A stretch of DNA of 64,000 nucleotides from VAZQ01 sp963827585. Its GTDB lineage: Bacteria > Pseudomonadota > Alphaproteobacteria > Rhizobiales > Xanthobacteraceae. Within the stretch, counting starts at the first letter, position 1; the number at the start of each line of letters is the position of its first letter. Both the position numbers and the translations under genes were made by a program. Positions 16,976 through 25,597 of the stretch are shown in pieces. The DNA lies in the NCBI GenBank assembly GCA_963827585.1, contig CAWHCK010000027.1:1-64000 (forward strand), given 5' to 3'. The notes below the pieces were generated by a model. It worked only from the letters and a program-made list of their open reading frames with translations, did not search any database and was not told the DNA's origin.

Positions 16976-17245
16976 ATGCCGAACTTCTTTTTTCACCTCA
17001 CCAACGGCGATACGTTTCGTGATGACGAAGCAACCCGGTGCAGGACTCTCGAGGAGGCCAAGGCGTTCGCCTTGGGAGTCGCCGCGGAATTGGGACGCAA
17101 CCGGCCGCCCGGTGAAATCGAACACCTGGCGGTCTGCGTTATCGACAAGACCGGGAGCCAAGTTTTCAGAACGAAGGTGGTGAACCTGCAGCGACCGACC
17201 AGGGCCGACGAGATGGTCAAGGCGGCGCGGCAGAAAGCCGGTTGA
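16976..17245 (+). CDS. DUF6894 family protein
   Basis: The 89-residue protein starts MPNFFFHLTNGDTFRDDEAT and has the family pattern: an aromatic first strand (FFFHL), a D-D/E turn, a helix (TLEEAKAFALGVAAELG), then paired strands. DUF6894 proteins are small, often multicopy cytoplasmic proteins of rhizobia with no known role. ATG at 16976 lies 86 bases from the divergent GNAT start at 16890. A second family member lies on the other strand at 17325-17600. Confidence 0.75.
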   Translation: MPNFFFHLTNGDTFRDDEATRCRTLEEAKAFALGVAAELGRNRPPGEIEHLAVCVIDKTGSQVFRTKVVNLQRPTRADEMVKAARQKAG

Positions 17246-17324
17246 GTAGGCTGCCCCTTCGGTTTCACATATCAGTCTTCCCAACTCGAGACCCGAGAAT
17301 TCGCACCTCAAGAGCTTCGCAATC

Positions 17325-17600
17325 TCACGACTTTGGCTCGACGATCGATGTGGGCTCGACGATCGATGTGGGCTCGACGATCTCCGAGAACGGGATTTTC
17401 ATGATCCGGTCAAATTTGCCGTTGCAGACCTGGACCGACCACGCCTGCCATGACTCCCCCAGGAGCTGCGGCTGGGTCTGCATCAATTCATGCGCAAACG
17501 TTTGGGCGTATTGGCGGGCAGCCTTGTCGTTGGGCAGCGACACGCCCTTCTTGTCGTAGACCTTCTTGTCGTCCACCAGGTCAAAGAAATAGCGTGGCAT
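17325..17600 (-). CDS. DUF6894 family protein with a repeated C-terminal tail
   Basis: The 91-residue protein starts MPRYFFDLVDDKKVYDKKGV (GGAGG upstream) and has the DUF6894 strand-helix-strand layout (KAARQYAQTFAHELMQ, then WSVQVCNGKFDRIMKIPFSE). After the domain the tail is made of P-T-S-I-V-E units encoded by an 18-base tandem repeat, ending in a final P-K-S. The tail is unusual for the family, and repeat slippage can change its length without a frame change. Function unknown. Confidence 0.75.
   Translation of the reverse strand: MPRYFFDLVDDKKVYDKKGVSLPNDKAARQYAQTFAHELMQTQPQLLGESWQAWSVQVCNGKFDRIMKIPFSEIVEPTSIVEPTSIVEPKS
17335..17385 (+). repeat. 18-bp tandem repeat inside a CDS
   Basis: The unit GGCTCGACGATCGATGTG occurs twice exactly (17335-17352, 17353-17370) and a third copy is partial (17371-17385). 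It encodes the repeated hexapeptide at the C-terminus of the minus-strand DUF6894 gene. Confidence 0.9.
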
Positions 17601-17780
17601 CTCGTCTCCTCCCTCCCGATGCATTTTCGGTTGCGCACCAATGGGCACAATAAAAGGCTCTCCCGCCCCTGCGACGATGCCGGGCATCGACGCGTGCGGC
17701 GAGAGGGCCGCTCACTCAACTCGGCCGAACCCGCAAAGTTCCATTTCGCACGGACAACGGCAGCGCGTAGCGCGTACTGG

Positions 17781-18068
17781 TCAGGTGCGATCGATATGGC
17801 CGAGGTCGCGTTCCGGATCGAGACTATCCCGCACGCGCTGCTTCAGGGTCCTGGCATCGGGAAAGCCGCCGTCGCGCTTGCGGTCCCACAGCAGATGCCC
17901 GTCGTAATGGATCTGGAACGTGCCGCCGGTCGCGGGCACGAGCGAGACCTCGCCGAGATCACCGCTGAACGTCGAGAGCAGTTCCTGGGCCATCCAGCCC
18001 GCGCGCAACAACCACTGGCACTGGTAGCAGTAGGTGATCGTGATGCGCGGCTTGTGCGCGTCGCTCAT
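17781..18068 (-). CDS. SelT/SelW/SelH-family thioredoxin-like protein
   Basis: The 95-residue protein starts MSDAHKPRITITYCYQCQWL. It has the N-terminal C-x-x-C (C-Y-Q-C) redox motif of the Rdx family, then EVSLVPATGGTFQIHYDG and LLWDRKRDGGFPDARTLKQR, the conserved G-G-x-F and W-x-R-x-x-x-G-G-F-P elements. Bacterial SelW-like proteins usually have Cys in place of selenocysteine, as here. They are thought to be thiol oxidoreductases in the cytoplasm; their partners are unknown. The start at 18068 fits the family length. It lies between a DUF6894 gene and the LysR gene, all on the minus strand. Confidence 0.85.
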   Translation of the reverse strand: MSDAHKPRITITYCYQCQWLLRAGWMAQELLSTFSGDLGEVSLVPATGGTFQIHYDGHLLWDRKRDGGFPDARTLKQRVRDSLDPERDLGHIDRT

Positions 18069-18121
18069 GATACGAACTCCGAGCCGCCCGGCGCGGAGGT
18101 GATCCCTGCGCGGGGCTGGTG

Positions 18122-19067
18122 TCAAGGTTGGGCTCGGACGCCCGGTTTCGAGCGCATCGCGGCCTCGACCGCAGCGCGGTCCCATCGCGGCGCCAGGCTG
18201 GCGATGAAGTCGTGCATATAGCCGGGCAGATATTTTCCATGGCGCAGCACGATTTGCGGCGTGGTGCGCGCAAACAGATGGCCGGCGTTGATCGCGCGCA
18301 GCGCGCGATCGCGCTCGGGCTCGTAGGCGAGCGAGAGCAGGATCGCGATGCCGAGCCCAAGCTCGACATAGGACTTGACCACATCGGCGTCGATCGCGCT
18401 GAGCACGATGTTTGGTTCGATCTTGGCGGCGGTGAACGCATCCATGACCGTGCGCCCGCCTTCCATGCCCAGATCGAGGGTGATGATGGGAAAATGCGCG
18501 ATCGATTTCAGCGTCAGCCGTTGCTCGCGCGCCAGCGGATGGCGCTTCGGCACAAACACGCTGCGGTCAAGCTCGCCGAACGGCAGGAACAGGAGTCCTT
18601 CGTGCACGTCGAACGACATTCCGCTGATGCCGATGTCGGCCTCGCCGGCCGCGACCCATTGCGCGATGGCGGAGGGAACGCCCTGGCGCAGGACGAGCTG
18701 CACGTCGCGGTGGCATTGCACGAAGTCCTTGATCACCGGGCGGAGCACGTAGCGCGCATACATGTGGGTGGTGGCGATCACCAGGCGGCCGGCGCCCTTC
18801 TGGGTGAACTCGTCGGTGATGCGCTTGAGGTTGTCCGCCTCCCACAGCGTGCGGCGCGCCGCTTCGATGATCGCCTCGCCGGCCGCCGTCAGCCCGAGGA
18901 TGCGGTTCTTCCTGCGGATCAAGAGGTCGGCACCGAATTCGCTCTCCAGCATGCGGACCTGCTTGCTGATCGCGGGCTGCGAGGTGCCGAGCGAGATCGC
19001 CGCCCGCGACACGCTGAAATCCTTCGCGCACGATGCCGCAGAGATAGCGCAGCTGCACAAGCGTCAT
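18122..19067 (-). pseudogene. LysR-family regulator (CysB/Cbl-like), frameshift near 19018
   Basis: From ATG at 19067 the protein begins MTLVQLRYLCGIVRE; after one extra base the frame resumes with FSVSRAAISLGTSQPAISKQ, the winged-HTH. The effector domain follows (residues about 90-300, LVIATTHMYARYVLRPVIKD onward). The reconstructed 314 residues and the L-R-Y-L start match CysB/Cbl-type LysR proteins. It is divergent from the TPP-enzyme/cupin cluster at 19279, and the AT-rich space between them is the obvious target, so it most likely controls that cluster. The effector is unknown. Confidence 0.85.
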
Positions 19068-19084
19068 GGCGAGGCCGGGTCGAG

Positions 19085-19130
19085 CGAAATGGTTAAGCTA
19101 CTATATCATATTGTTATAATAATGGGCCAT
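19085..19130. promoter_or_regulatory. Divergent promoter/LysR operator region
   Basis: The stretch between the LysR gene and the TPP cluster is strikingly AT-rich for this genome. It contains CTATATCATATTG followed by TATAAT at 19115-19120, a good -10 box for the plus-strand cluster. LysR-type sites (T-N11-A with dyad symmetry) can be drawn through ATATCATATTGTTATAAT. The operator assignment is inferred from position. Confidence 0.5.
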
Positions 19131-19278
19131 AGCTTTCCGATCTTGCATAGTTGGCCCGTGCCGCCTACGCTCGGTCACAATCGAGAAACGAACGCCGAGC
19201 ACCGCCCGGGTGCTCGCAATGGAGCGACTCGCCGCCCCCGGCGGCCGAGCCTCCAGCCAGGAAGGAAAGAGGACCGCC

Positions 19279-20992
19279 GTGCCCAAGATGACCGGTGCGC
19301 AACTGTTCGCGCAGATGATGGAGGGCTACGAGGTTTCACACATCTTCTTCGTGCCGGCGTTCATGCTCAAGGCGTTCGCCGAGATGGAGGACCGGCCGAT
19401 CCGCCGCGTCATGGTGCATGGCGAGAAGGCCGCCGCCTACATGGCGGATGGCTATGCCCGCGCCAGTGGCAAGCCGGGCGTGTGCATGGCGCAGATGATC
19501 GGCGCCTCCAACCTCGCCGCCGGCCTGCGCGACGGCTTCATGGCGGGGGCGCCGATGATCGCAATCACCGGCGGCCCGACGCCGCAATCGCGCTATCGCC
19601 ACGCCTATCAGGAGGTCGACGACATCAGCCAATTCGACGCGGTCACGAAATTCAACGCGCAGATCGATCACGTCGCGCGCATGCCGGATCTCATCCGCCA
19701 GGCGTTCCGGGTCGCGACCTCCGGCGCGCCCGGCCCGGTGCACCTGCGGGTGCAGAGTCATCTCGGCCAGATCACCGAGGAGGCGGCCGACCTCGATGCG
19801 CTGGTGGAAGAAACCTATCGGCGCGCGCCGGCGTTCCGTCCCGCCCCCGACATGCAGCATGTGGCGAACGCGCTCGCGGCGCTGAGCACGGCGGAACGAC
19901 CGATGATCGTCGCCGGCGGCGGCGTGATCCGCTCCGGCGCGCAGGCGGAGGTGGTCGAGCTTGCGGAGAAGCTGTCGATTCCGGTCGCGACCTCGCTCAA
20001 CGCCAAGGCCGCGATCGTGGACGGCCATCCGCTGGCGGCGGGCGTCGCCGGTTCCTATTCGCGCGACTGTGCCAACCGCGCGCTCGCGGAGGCCGACCTC
20101 GTGTTCTTCGTCGGCAGTCACACCGGCGGGCAGGTAACCAACAACTGGATGTTTCCGCCCCCCGGCACCAAGGTGATCCAGCTCGACATCGATCCCGCCG
20201 AACTCGGCCGCAACTATCCCAACGCCGTATCGATCCTCGGCGACGCCAAGGTGTCGCTGCGCCACATGATCGCCGCGGCGGCGGCGCGCACCAATGGCTC
20301 GGGCTGGCCGCAGCGGGTTCGCCAGCTCATCGCGGAATGGCGCGACGAGCACGAGCCGATGCGCAACTCGGACGCGGCGCCCATCCGCCCCGAACGGATC
20401 TGCAAGGAAATTTCCGAGGCGCTGCCGCCGGACGGCGTGGTGGTGTCGGATACCGGCCACGCCGGCATCTGGACCGCCGGGATGATCGACCTGAAACATC
20501 CCGGACAGAGCTATTTCCGCACGGCGGGATCGCTCGGCTGGGGCTTTCCGGCGGCGCTCGGCGTCAAATGCGCGCTGCCGGATCGGCCGGTCGTCTGTTT
20601 CACTGGCGACGGCGGTTTCTACTATCACATCGCCGAACTCGAGACCGCCCGCCGCCACAACATCAACGCCGTGATCGTGGTCAACAACAACTCCGCGCTC
20701 AACCAGGAAATCCTGCTGAACGACGCCGCCTACGGCGGCAAGCAACGCGGCCGCGCCGAAGAGATGTGGCGCTTCCCCGACGTCGATTTCACCAAAGGTG
20801 GCGGAGGCCTTCGGCTGCGCCGGCATCCGCGTGACCCGGCCCGGCGAGCTCAACGGCGCGCTCAAGCGCGCGTTCGGCATGAACAAGCCGGTGGTGGTGG
20901 ACGTCGTCACCGACATGTACGCCATTGCCAAGAAGCCGTGGGCGCCGAGCGGGGTCGCCGATTTCCATTCGTTCCAGCGGAGTCGAAGTTGA
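19279..20992 (+). pseudogene. Acetolactate-synthase-like TPP enzyme, frameshift near 20795
   Basis: Reconstructed length is 570 residues with the three POX/ALS domains. An N-terminal domain holds the cofactor-activating Glu in MVHGEKAAAYMADGYARASG, a central FAD/ADP-like domain follows (AERPMIVAGGGVIRSGAQAE), and a C-terminal TPP-binding domain has F-T-G-D-G-G...V-V-N-N-N. The AAA at 20794-20796 has one base too many; correcting it gives VAEAFGCAGIRVTRPGELNG and the proper end at 20992. GTG at 19279 (ribosome site GGAAAGAGG) is the likely start; ATG at 19288 is also possible. Members of this branch are decarboxylases or carboligases of 2-oxo acids; the substrate is unknown. It is followed with a 1-base overlap by a cupin. 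Confidence 0.85.
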
Positions 20993-21552
20993 TGACGGAC
21001 GATATCAAGCCGATCCGCCGCGTGGTCACCGGCAACGACGCGCAAGGACGCTCGTACGTGCTGTTCGACAGCGCCGCGCCCAACGTGAAGACGAGCCCCT
21101 TCCAGAAGGGCACCAACATGACCGACCTGTGGGTGTTCCACGGCTGCCCGGCCGTGATCTCGGGCGAACGCGACGACGGCAACCTGCCGTTCCATTTCGA
21201 GCCGCCGCGAGCCGGCGGCCACCTGCGGGTCGTGCAGTCGGCAGCCAGGCCGAAGGACTACGATCCAGCCAAGGACGCGTTCATCAAGCCCGCGCATCCG
21301 CCGCGCAAGACCGAAGGCGGAACCTGGGAGCGGGGCGGACAGAACCTCTACACCACGCGCATGCACAAGTCCGAGACGCTCGACTACGGCATTCTGTTGT
21401 CGGGCGAACGCGTCCTCATCACCGATGACGGACAGCGCGCGCTCAAGCCCGGCGACGTGGTGGTGCAGATCGGAAGCTGGCACGCCTGGAGCAACCCCAA
21501 TGACGGCAGCCAGATGGCCTTCGTCATGATGGGCGCAAAGTTCGACGAGTGA
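20992..21552 (+). CDS. Cupin-domain protein
   Basis: The 186-residue protein MTDDIKPIRRVVTGNDAQGR contains a single C-terminal cupin barrel: GILLSGERVLITDDGQRALK, PGDVVVQIGSWHAWSNPND. It keeps the second cupin motif (G-D-x4-G-x2-H-x-W-x-N). Its ATG overlaps the TGA of the TPP enzyme (TGATG), implying translational coupling. A related cupin follows at 21724. Such cupins often accompany catabolic genes as isomerases, decarboxylase accessories or dioxygenase-like enzymes; here the chemistry cannot be read. Confidence 0.85.
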   Translation: MTDDIKPIRRVVTGNDAQGRSYVLFDSAAPNVKTSPFQKGTNMTDLWVFHGCPAVISGERDDGNLPFHFEPPRAGGHLRVVQSAARPKDYDPAKDAFIKPAHPPRKTEGGTWERGGQNLYTTRMHKSETLDYGILLSGERVLITDDGQRALKPGDVVVQIGSWHAWSNPNDGSQMAFVMMGAKFDE

Positions 21553-21554
21553 GG

Positions 21555-21722
21555 CTAGTGCCCCGAACCCGAAGTTCGCGCACCCCGTGCGGCAAGTGCG
21601 ATCGCGAACTTCGGGTTCAAAAGGGGCACTAGAATCGTAGAGTTGCTAGTGTCCCTTTGATTCCGAAGTTCGCATCAGAGGGGTGCCGCGAGGGTTTGCG
21701 AACTTCGGAATTGGGACACTAG
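21555..21722. repeat. Two consecutive large palindromes (CTAG...GAAGTTCGC family)
   Basis: The first hairpin, 21555-21632, has arms CTAGTGCCCC...GAAGTTCGCG and CGCGAACTTC...GGGGCACTAG. The second, 21646-21722, has arms CTAGTGTCCC...CCGAAGTTCGC and GCGAACTTCGG...GGGACACTAG. Both share CTAGTG at the tips and GAAGTTCGC, so they are two copies of one palindromic family. A half copy occurs at 31746-31770. They separate the two cupin genes and could act as a processing or partial terminator structure. Confidence 0.85.
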
Positions 21723-21723
21723 C

Positions 21724-22278
21724 GTGAGCGCGACGAAATCCATTCGACGCATCGTCGTCCTCGACGAGAGCGACCGCTCGCAGGTCATCGCCGACGGCCC
21801 CTCACCCGACATACGGACCGATCCGGCCCGCCCGGGCTTTTCCTGCGCGCGCATCTGGGTGACGGACCGCACCCCGATCGGGCTCAAAAGCGTGCGCGAG
21901 TCGCTGCATCTGCCACACACGCTCGTGCCGCCCGCGGGCGGCACAAGCTGTTACGTCATCACGTTTCCGCCGGAGGCGGGCTACCGGGGCAATGTCGGCG
22001 CCAAAGAGGTCGCGGCTTATTTCTCCGCCATGGGCGAGCCCGGCGCCTCGACCTACGCCGCCAAGGCGCCGCATCCCTACATGCAGAAGACGCGCACGCT
22101 CGATTTCTGCCTGGTGCTCGACGGCGAGATCACCCTCGTGCTCGACACCGCGGAGGTGCACCTCAAGGCCGGCGACACCGTCGTGCAGCGCGCCACCAAT
22201 CACGCCTGGAGCAATCGCTCGGATCGGCCATGCACGGTGGCGTTCTCGTCGCATGATGCCGCGGCCGCGATGCGGTAA
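21724..22278 (+). CDS. Cupin-domain protein, second copy type
   Basis: The 184-residue protein has start GTG at 21724, directly at the end of the palindrome. It reads MSATKSIRRIVVLDESDRSQ and has a C-terminal cupin with TLDFCLVLDGEITLVLDTAE, VHLKAGDTVVQRATNHAWSN. Motif and length resemble the upstream cupin, with which it shares the IRRxV start, so they are paralogues. It should belong to the same transcription unit and pathway as the TPP enzyme, though the palindromes in between may lower its expression. No ribosome site is obvious because of the repeat. Confidence 0.8.
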   Translation: MSATKSIRRIVVLDESDRSQVIADGPSPDIRTDPARPGFSCARIWVTDRTPIGLKSVRESLHLPHTLVPPAGGTSCYVITFPPEAGYRGNVGAKEVAAYFSAMGEPGASTYAAKAPHPYMQKTRTLDFCLVLDGEITLVLDTAEVHLKAGDTVVQRATNHAWSNRSDRPCTVAFSSHDAAAAMR

Positions 22279-22332
22279 CATCGCTCGAGCCGGCGCGAGA
22301 CCGGCACGGACACAACGTAAGGGAGGACTGTC

Positions 22333-23292
22333 ATGTCACGGTTGCTCGGTCGGGCGGCACTGGCGCTGATCATCGCGAGCGCGGCCTGTGCGCCGGCATC
22401 GCGGGCGCAGGACTATCCGACCCGGCCGGTCTTCATCGTGGTGGGGCCGGGCCCGGACGTCATGGCGCGACTGTTCGGCCAGAAACTGTCGGAAGCGTGG
22501 GGACAACAGGTGCTGGTCGACCCGCAGCCTGCGGGCGGTGGCGTGGTCGCCATGCGCGCGGTGGCGCGGGCGCAGCCCGACGGACACACGATGCTGCTCA
22601 CGACCGGGTCCTACACGATCAACGAGGCACTGCGGCCCAACCTGCCGGTCCTGCTGCTGCGCGACTTCGAGCCGGTGGCCGAGATCGGCGCGCTGTCGTT
22701 CATTCTCATCACCAATCCCGCGCTGCCGTTCAAGTCGTTGGACGACCTGGTCAAGGCCGCGCGCGCCCAACCGGGCAAGCTCAATTGCGCGTCGTCGGGC
22801 GTCGGCACCACCGCGCATCTCGGCTGCGAGATGCTCAACCGCGCCGCCAACGTCGATATCGTCCATATTCCCTACAAGGGCGCCGGTCCCGCGCTGGTCG
22901 ACCTGCTGGGCGGCCGGGTCGAGGTCACGTTCTCGGTGCCTACGGTGATCGAGCAGGTGAAGTCGGGCCAGGTGCGCGCGCTCGCGGTCACCGGGGCGAA
23001 GCGGCTGCCAAACCTGCCCGACGTTCCGACGGTCGCCGAAGCAGGCTTTCACGACCTCGCATTCGGCTCGTGGAACGGCCTGCACGTCGCGACCGGAACG
23101 CCCAAGCCCGTAGTCGCCAAGATCAACGCCGCGGTCGCCAAGGCGCGCGACCTGCCGGATATCCGCCAGCGCATGACGGAGCTCGGCTTCACGCCCGAAG
23201 GCGGCACCCCCGAGGAGTTCGGAGACTTCGTCAAGCGCGACCTCGCGCGCTGGCACAAAGTCGTAAAGGATACGGGCGTCAAGGTGGAGTAG
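22333..23292 (+). CDS. Bug-type tripartite tricarboxylate (TTT) solute receptor
   Basis: The 319-residue protein has a signal peptide (MSRLLGRAALALIIASAACA, cleavage near APASRAQ) and the TctC/Bug fold: YPTRPVFIVVGPGPDVMARL, PAGGGVVAMRAVARAQPDGH and IVHIPYKGAGPALVDLLGG. It binds a small carboxylate in the periplasm. A GGGAGG site precedes the ATG. No TctA/TctB permease genes are in the window, which is normal for the many orphan Bug proteins of this group. Position at the end of the TPP/cupin cluster suggests it captures that pathway's substrate. Confidence 0.9.
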   Translation: MSRLLGRAALALIIASAACAPASRAQDYPTRPVFIVVGPGPDVMARLFGQKLSEAWGQQVLVDPQPAGGGVVAMRAVARAQPDGHTMLLTTGSYTINEALRPNLPVLLLRDFEPVAEIGALSFILITNPALPFKSLDDLVKAARAQPGKLNCASSGVGTTAHLGCEMLNRAANVDIVHIPYKGAGPALVDLLGGRVEVTFSVPTVIEQVKSGQVRALAVTGAKRLPNLPDVPTVAEAGFHDLAFGSWNGLHVATGTPKPVVAKINAAVAKARDLPDIRQRMTELGFTPEGGTPEEFGDFVKRDLARWHKVVKDTGVKVE

Positions 23293-23415
23293 CGTGTTGG
23301 ATCGTTTGGGCAGAGCGAAACCCAACCTGCGCGCTATCCGCGCCTCATCGGGAGCTCCGTAGCCAGCGCGTCCGCGAGCCGAGCGAGGACTTCAACACCC
23401 CCTGATTGCGGCGCG

Positions 23416-24897
23416 CTACGCCAGCGCGTTACGGGCGATGACCTCGCGGTAGAACGACGCGCTCAGCTTCGGCGTGCGTTTCTGCGTCGCATAGTCCACG
23501 TAGTGCAGGCCGAAGCGGGCGGTGTAGCCTTCGGCCCACTCGAAATTATCCGTCAGCGTCCACAGGAAATAGCCGCGCACCGGCACGCCCGCTGCGGTCG
23601 CCCGCTGCAATTGGGTCAGATAGCTGCGCAGGAACATGACACGGTCGGTGTCGTAGACGATGCCGTCAGCGGCCGGCACGTCCGCGCCGGCGCAGCCGTT
23701 CTCGGTGATGTAGATGTCCTTCACCTTCCAGATGCTCGCCAGATGACGCGGCGCCCAGTAGAGCGCCTCGGGGCCGACATTGAGCCAATCCAAGGTCATG
23801 CGCGGAAACGACGCGGCGAGCGGCACGAGGGCGAAGCCCTCCGCGTCGTCGGAAGCGCGCACGTAGGTTTGCGGCGTGTAGACATTGATGCCGACAAAAT
23901 CGAGCGGGCTCGAGATCACCTGCAAGTCGTCGGGGGTGAACTTCGGAGCGTCGGCGCCGGCCGACGCCAGGAAGGCGTCGGTGTAACGCCCTTCCAGCAT
24001 CACGGTGAGGTATCCGGCGTTGAGCTCGCGCGTCGCCCGTTCGGCCGCCCGGATGTGCTCGGGCGTCTCGATGACGGGCACGCAGACGCTCATGTTTTCC
24101 GCCGAGCCGACCTTGGTACCCGGCCGCGCCTTGGCGCGGATCGCTTGCACCGCAAGGCCGTGGCCGAGGAGCGCGTGGTGGCGCGCCTGGTTCAACCGGC
24201 CGGGCGGCAGCGCGAGGCCGGGCGCGTGGATGCCGCGCCCGTAGCCCAGCTCCACGAACGTCCAGAACTCGTTGATCGCGAAGATGTGCTTCACCCGGTC
24301 GGTGAGCCGCTCGGCGACATAGCCCGCATAATCCGCGAACGCCTTCGAGGTATCGCGGGACTCCCAGCCGCCGACACGATCCTGCAGCGCCTGCGGCAAG
24401 TCCCAGTGATAGAGCGTCGCGAACGGCTCGATGCCGTTGGCGATGAGCTCGTCCACCAAGCGGTCGTAGAAATCGAGGCCCTTCGGATTGGCAGCGCCGG
24501 TACCCTGCGGGAACACGCGCGACCACGCGATCGAGAAGCGGTACGCCTTCGCCCCGAGCGCCTTCATCGACTGCACATCGCCCTTGTAGCGGTGATACAT
24601 GTCGACGGCCACGTCGCCGGTGTCGTTGTTCTTGATCTTCCCGGGCGTGTGCGAAAACGTGTCCCACACCGACGGACCGCGGCCATCCTCGTTGACGGCG
24701 CCCTCGACCTGATAGGACGCAGTGGCTGTGCCCCACAGAAACCCGTCCGGAAACGCAGGCGACGCCTCGGGTCCCGCGCCCGCCTGCTCGCTCGCCGCGG
24801 TCGGCTGCGCGGAGACATCCAGCGTCGTCGCCGACACGCCGAGCGCTGCCGAGCCGGCGACTTTCACAAAGTCACGTCGCGTGGACGGCATGGACAT
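23416..24897 (-). CDS. Glycoside hydrolase family 1 (beta-glucosidase), Tat-exported
   Basis: The 493-residue protein starts with a twin-arginine signal (STRRDFVKVAGSAALGVSAT) and a mature GH1 TIM barrel from about residue 47 (PDGFLWGTATASYQVEGAVN). The nucleophile Glu is in YITENGCAG near residue 397. The acid/base motif reads INEFWTF where the family has T-F/L-N-E-P, so the Glu is kept but Pro is replaced by Phe. Sugar-binding FLWTLTDNFEWAEGY is present. It should hydrolyse beta-glycosides in the periplasm. It stands alone, convergent with the TPP/Bug cluster. The substrate is unknown, and the NEF change may alter specificity. Confidence 0.9.
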   Translation of the reverse strand: MSMPSTRRDFVKVAGSAALGVSATTLDVSAQPTAASEQAGAGPEASPAFPDGFLWGTATASYQVEGAVNEDGRGPSVWDTFSHTPGKIKNNDTGDVAVDMYHRYKGDVQSMKALGAKAYRFSIAWSRVFPQGTGAANPKGLDFYDRLVDELIANGIEPFATLYHWDLPQALQDRVGGWESRDTSKAFADYAGYVAERLTDRVKHIFAINEFWTFVELGYGRGIHAPGLALPPGRLNQARHHALLGHGLAVQAIRAKARPGTKVGSAENMSVCVPVIETPEHIRAAERATRELNAGYLTVMLEGRYTDAFLASAGADAPKFTPDDLQVISSPLDFVGINVYTPQTYVRASDDAEGFALVPLAASFPRMTLDWLNVGPEALYWAPRHLASIWKVKDIYITENGCAGADVPAADGIVYDTDRVMFLRSYLTQLQRATAAGVPVRGYFLWTLTDNFEWAEGYTARFGLHYVDYATQKRTPKLSASFYREVIARNALA

Positions 24898-25085
24898 GGG
24901 TGACCTCCTCCGAGACGGGAGGTTTTGCTCCGCTCACCCCATCCTACGCGTTTTGCCACCATCACGCTGCAAGCAAGCCCGATATCTTCCCGCCGTAAGC
25001 GGCGCCGAGTCGCGGCACGTCCATGGCGCTCGCCGTCGAAACGATCACACATCGCGCGGGGAAACCGGGCAGATCGGCGGCGCCG

Positions 25086-25235
25086 TCAGTTGTGCTTGCG
25101 AAGACGGCGCAAGCTTCGCCACTTGGGCGCCTCGCCGAATTCCCCCGCAAGCCATAGGAACAACCCGATAAGCGCCAGAATGGCAATCTCTCCGAACAGC
25201 AGAAGCAGAAGTACCACCCATGTGGACTGATGCAT
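25086..25235 (-). CDS. Small single-span membrane protein (49 aa)
   Basis: ATG at 25235 with AGGGGG ten bases upstream begins MHQSTWVVLLLLLFGEIAIL, then ALIGLFLWLAGEFGEAPKW and a basic tail ending RRLRKHN. The protein has one long or hairpin hydrophobic segment followed by a positively charged end, consistent with an inner-membrane small protein. No family is recognised. Confidence 0.5.
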   Translation of the reverse strand: MHQSTWVVLLLLLFGEIAILALIGLFLWLAGEFGEAPKWRSLRRLRKHN

Positions 25236-25440
25236 GCAGACGCCCCCTTGTTGCGATTGGGCGACATCGCATCAAAAAATCAGTCCGGCACGATGGCGCG
25301 ATTCAAAAAAATGCCGACCGTTGCAAAAACCTCACAGGTTTGCGCTGCTCGATGCCGGAAGGGGCAATCGTGTACCGGCCAAGCCGTGCCGCCGGTAACC
25401 GCATGGATCGTTCACGCCAGTTCCTGCGTTTATTCGTGGG

Positions 25441-25532
25441 GCGTAGGATGGGTTGAGCGGAGCGAAACCCATCGCCTTTGGCAATACCTGCTCGTATCTG
25501 ATGGGTTTCGCTCCGCTCAACCCATCCTACGC
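25441..25532. repeat. Perfect inverted repeat, 32-bp arms
   Basis: GCGTAGGATGGGTTGAGCGG... at 25441-25472 is exactly complementary to 25501-25532, with a 28-base loop. This ...GAGCGGAGCGAAACCCAT... palindrome is a dispersed intergenic repeat of Bradyrhizobium-like genomes. A partial copy (CTCCGCTC-CCCCATCCTACGCG) lies at about 24928-24953. The remainder of 25236-25597 shows no gene. Confidence 0.9.
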
Positions 25533-25597
25533 GACGGATTGAGTTCCTGGCCGCAAAAGCCCCATGCTCGCCCGATCCAAACTCGGGCCGGACCACC

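Noticed and set aside
19336..21483. 715-codon minus-strand open frame
   Set aside because: Antisense to the TPP enzyme and cupin, whose catalytic motifs are clear; the open frame results from codon bias.
19210..21552. A single TPP-enzyme/cupin fusion protein of 780 residues
   Set aside because: The fusion arises only from the extra A at 20794-20796. Correcting it restores two genes with a TGATG overlap and conserved ends.
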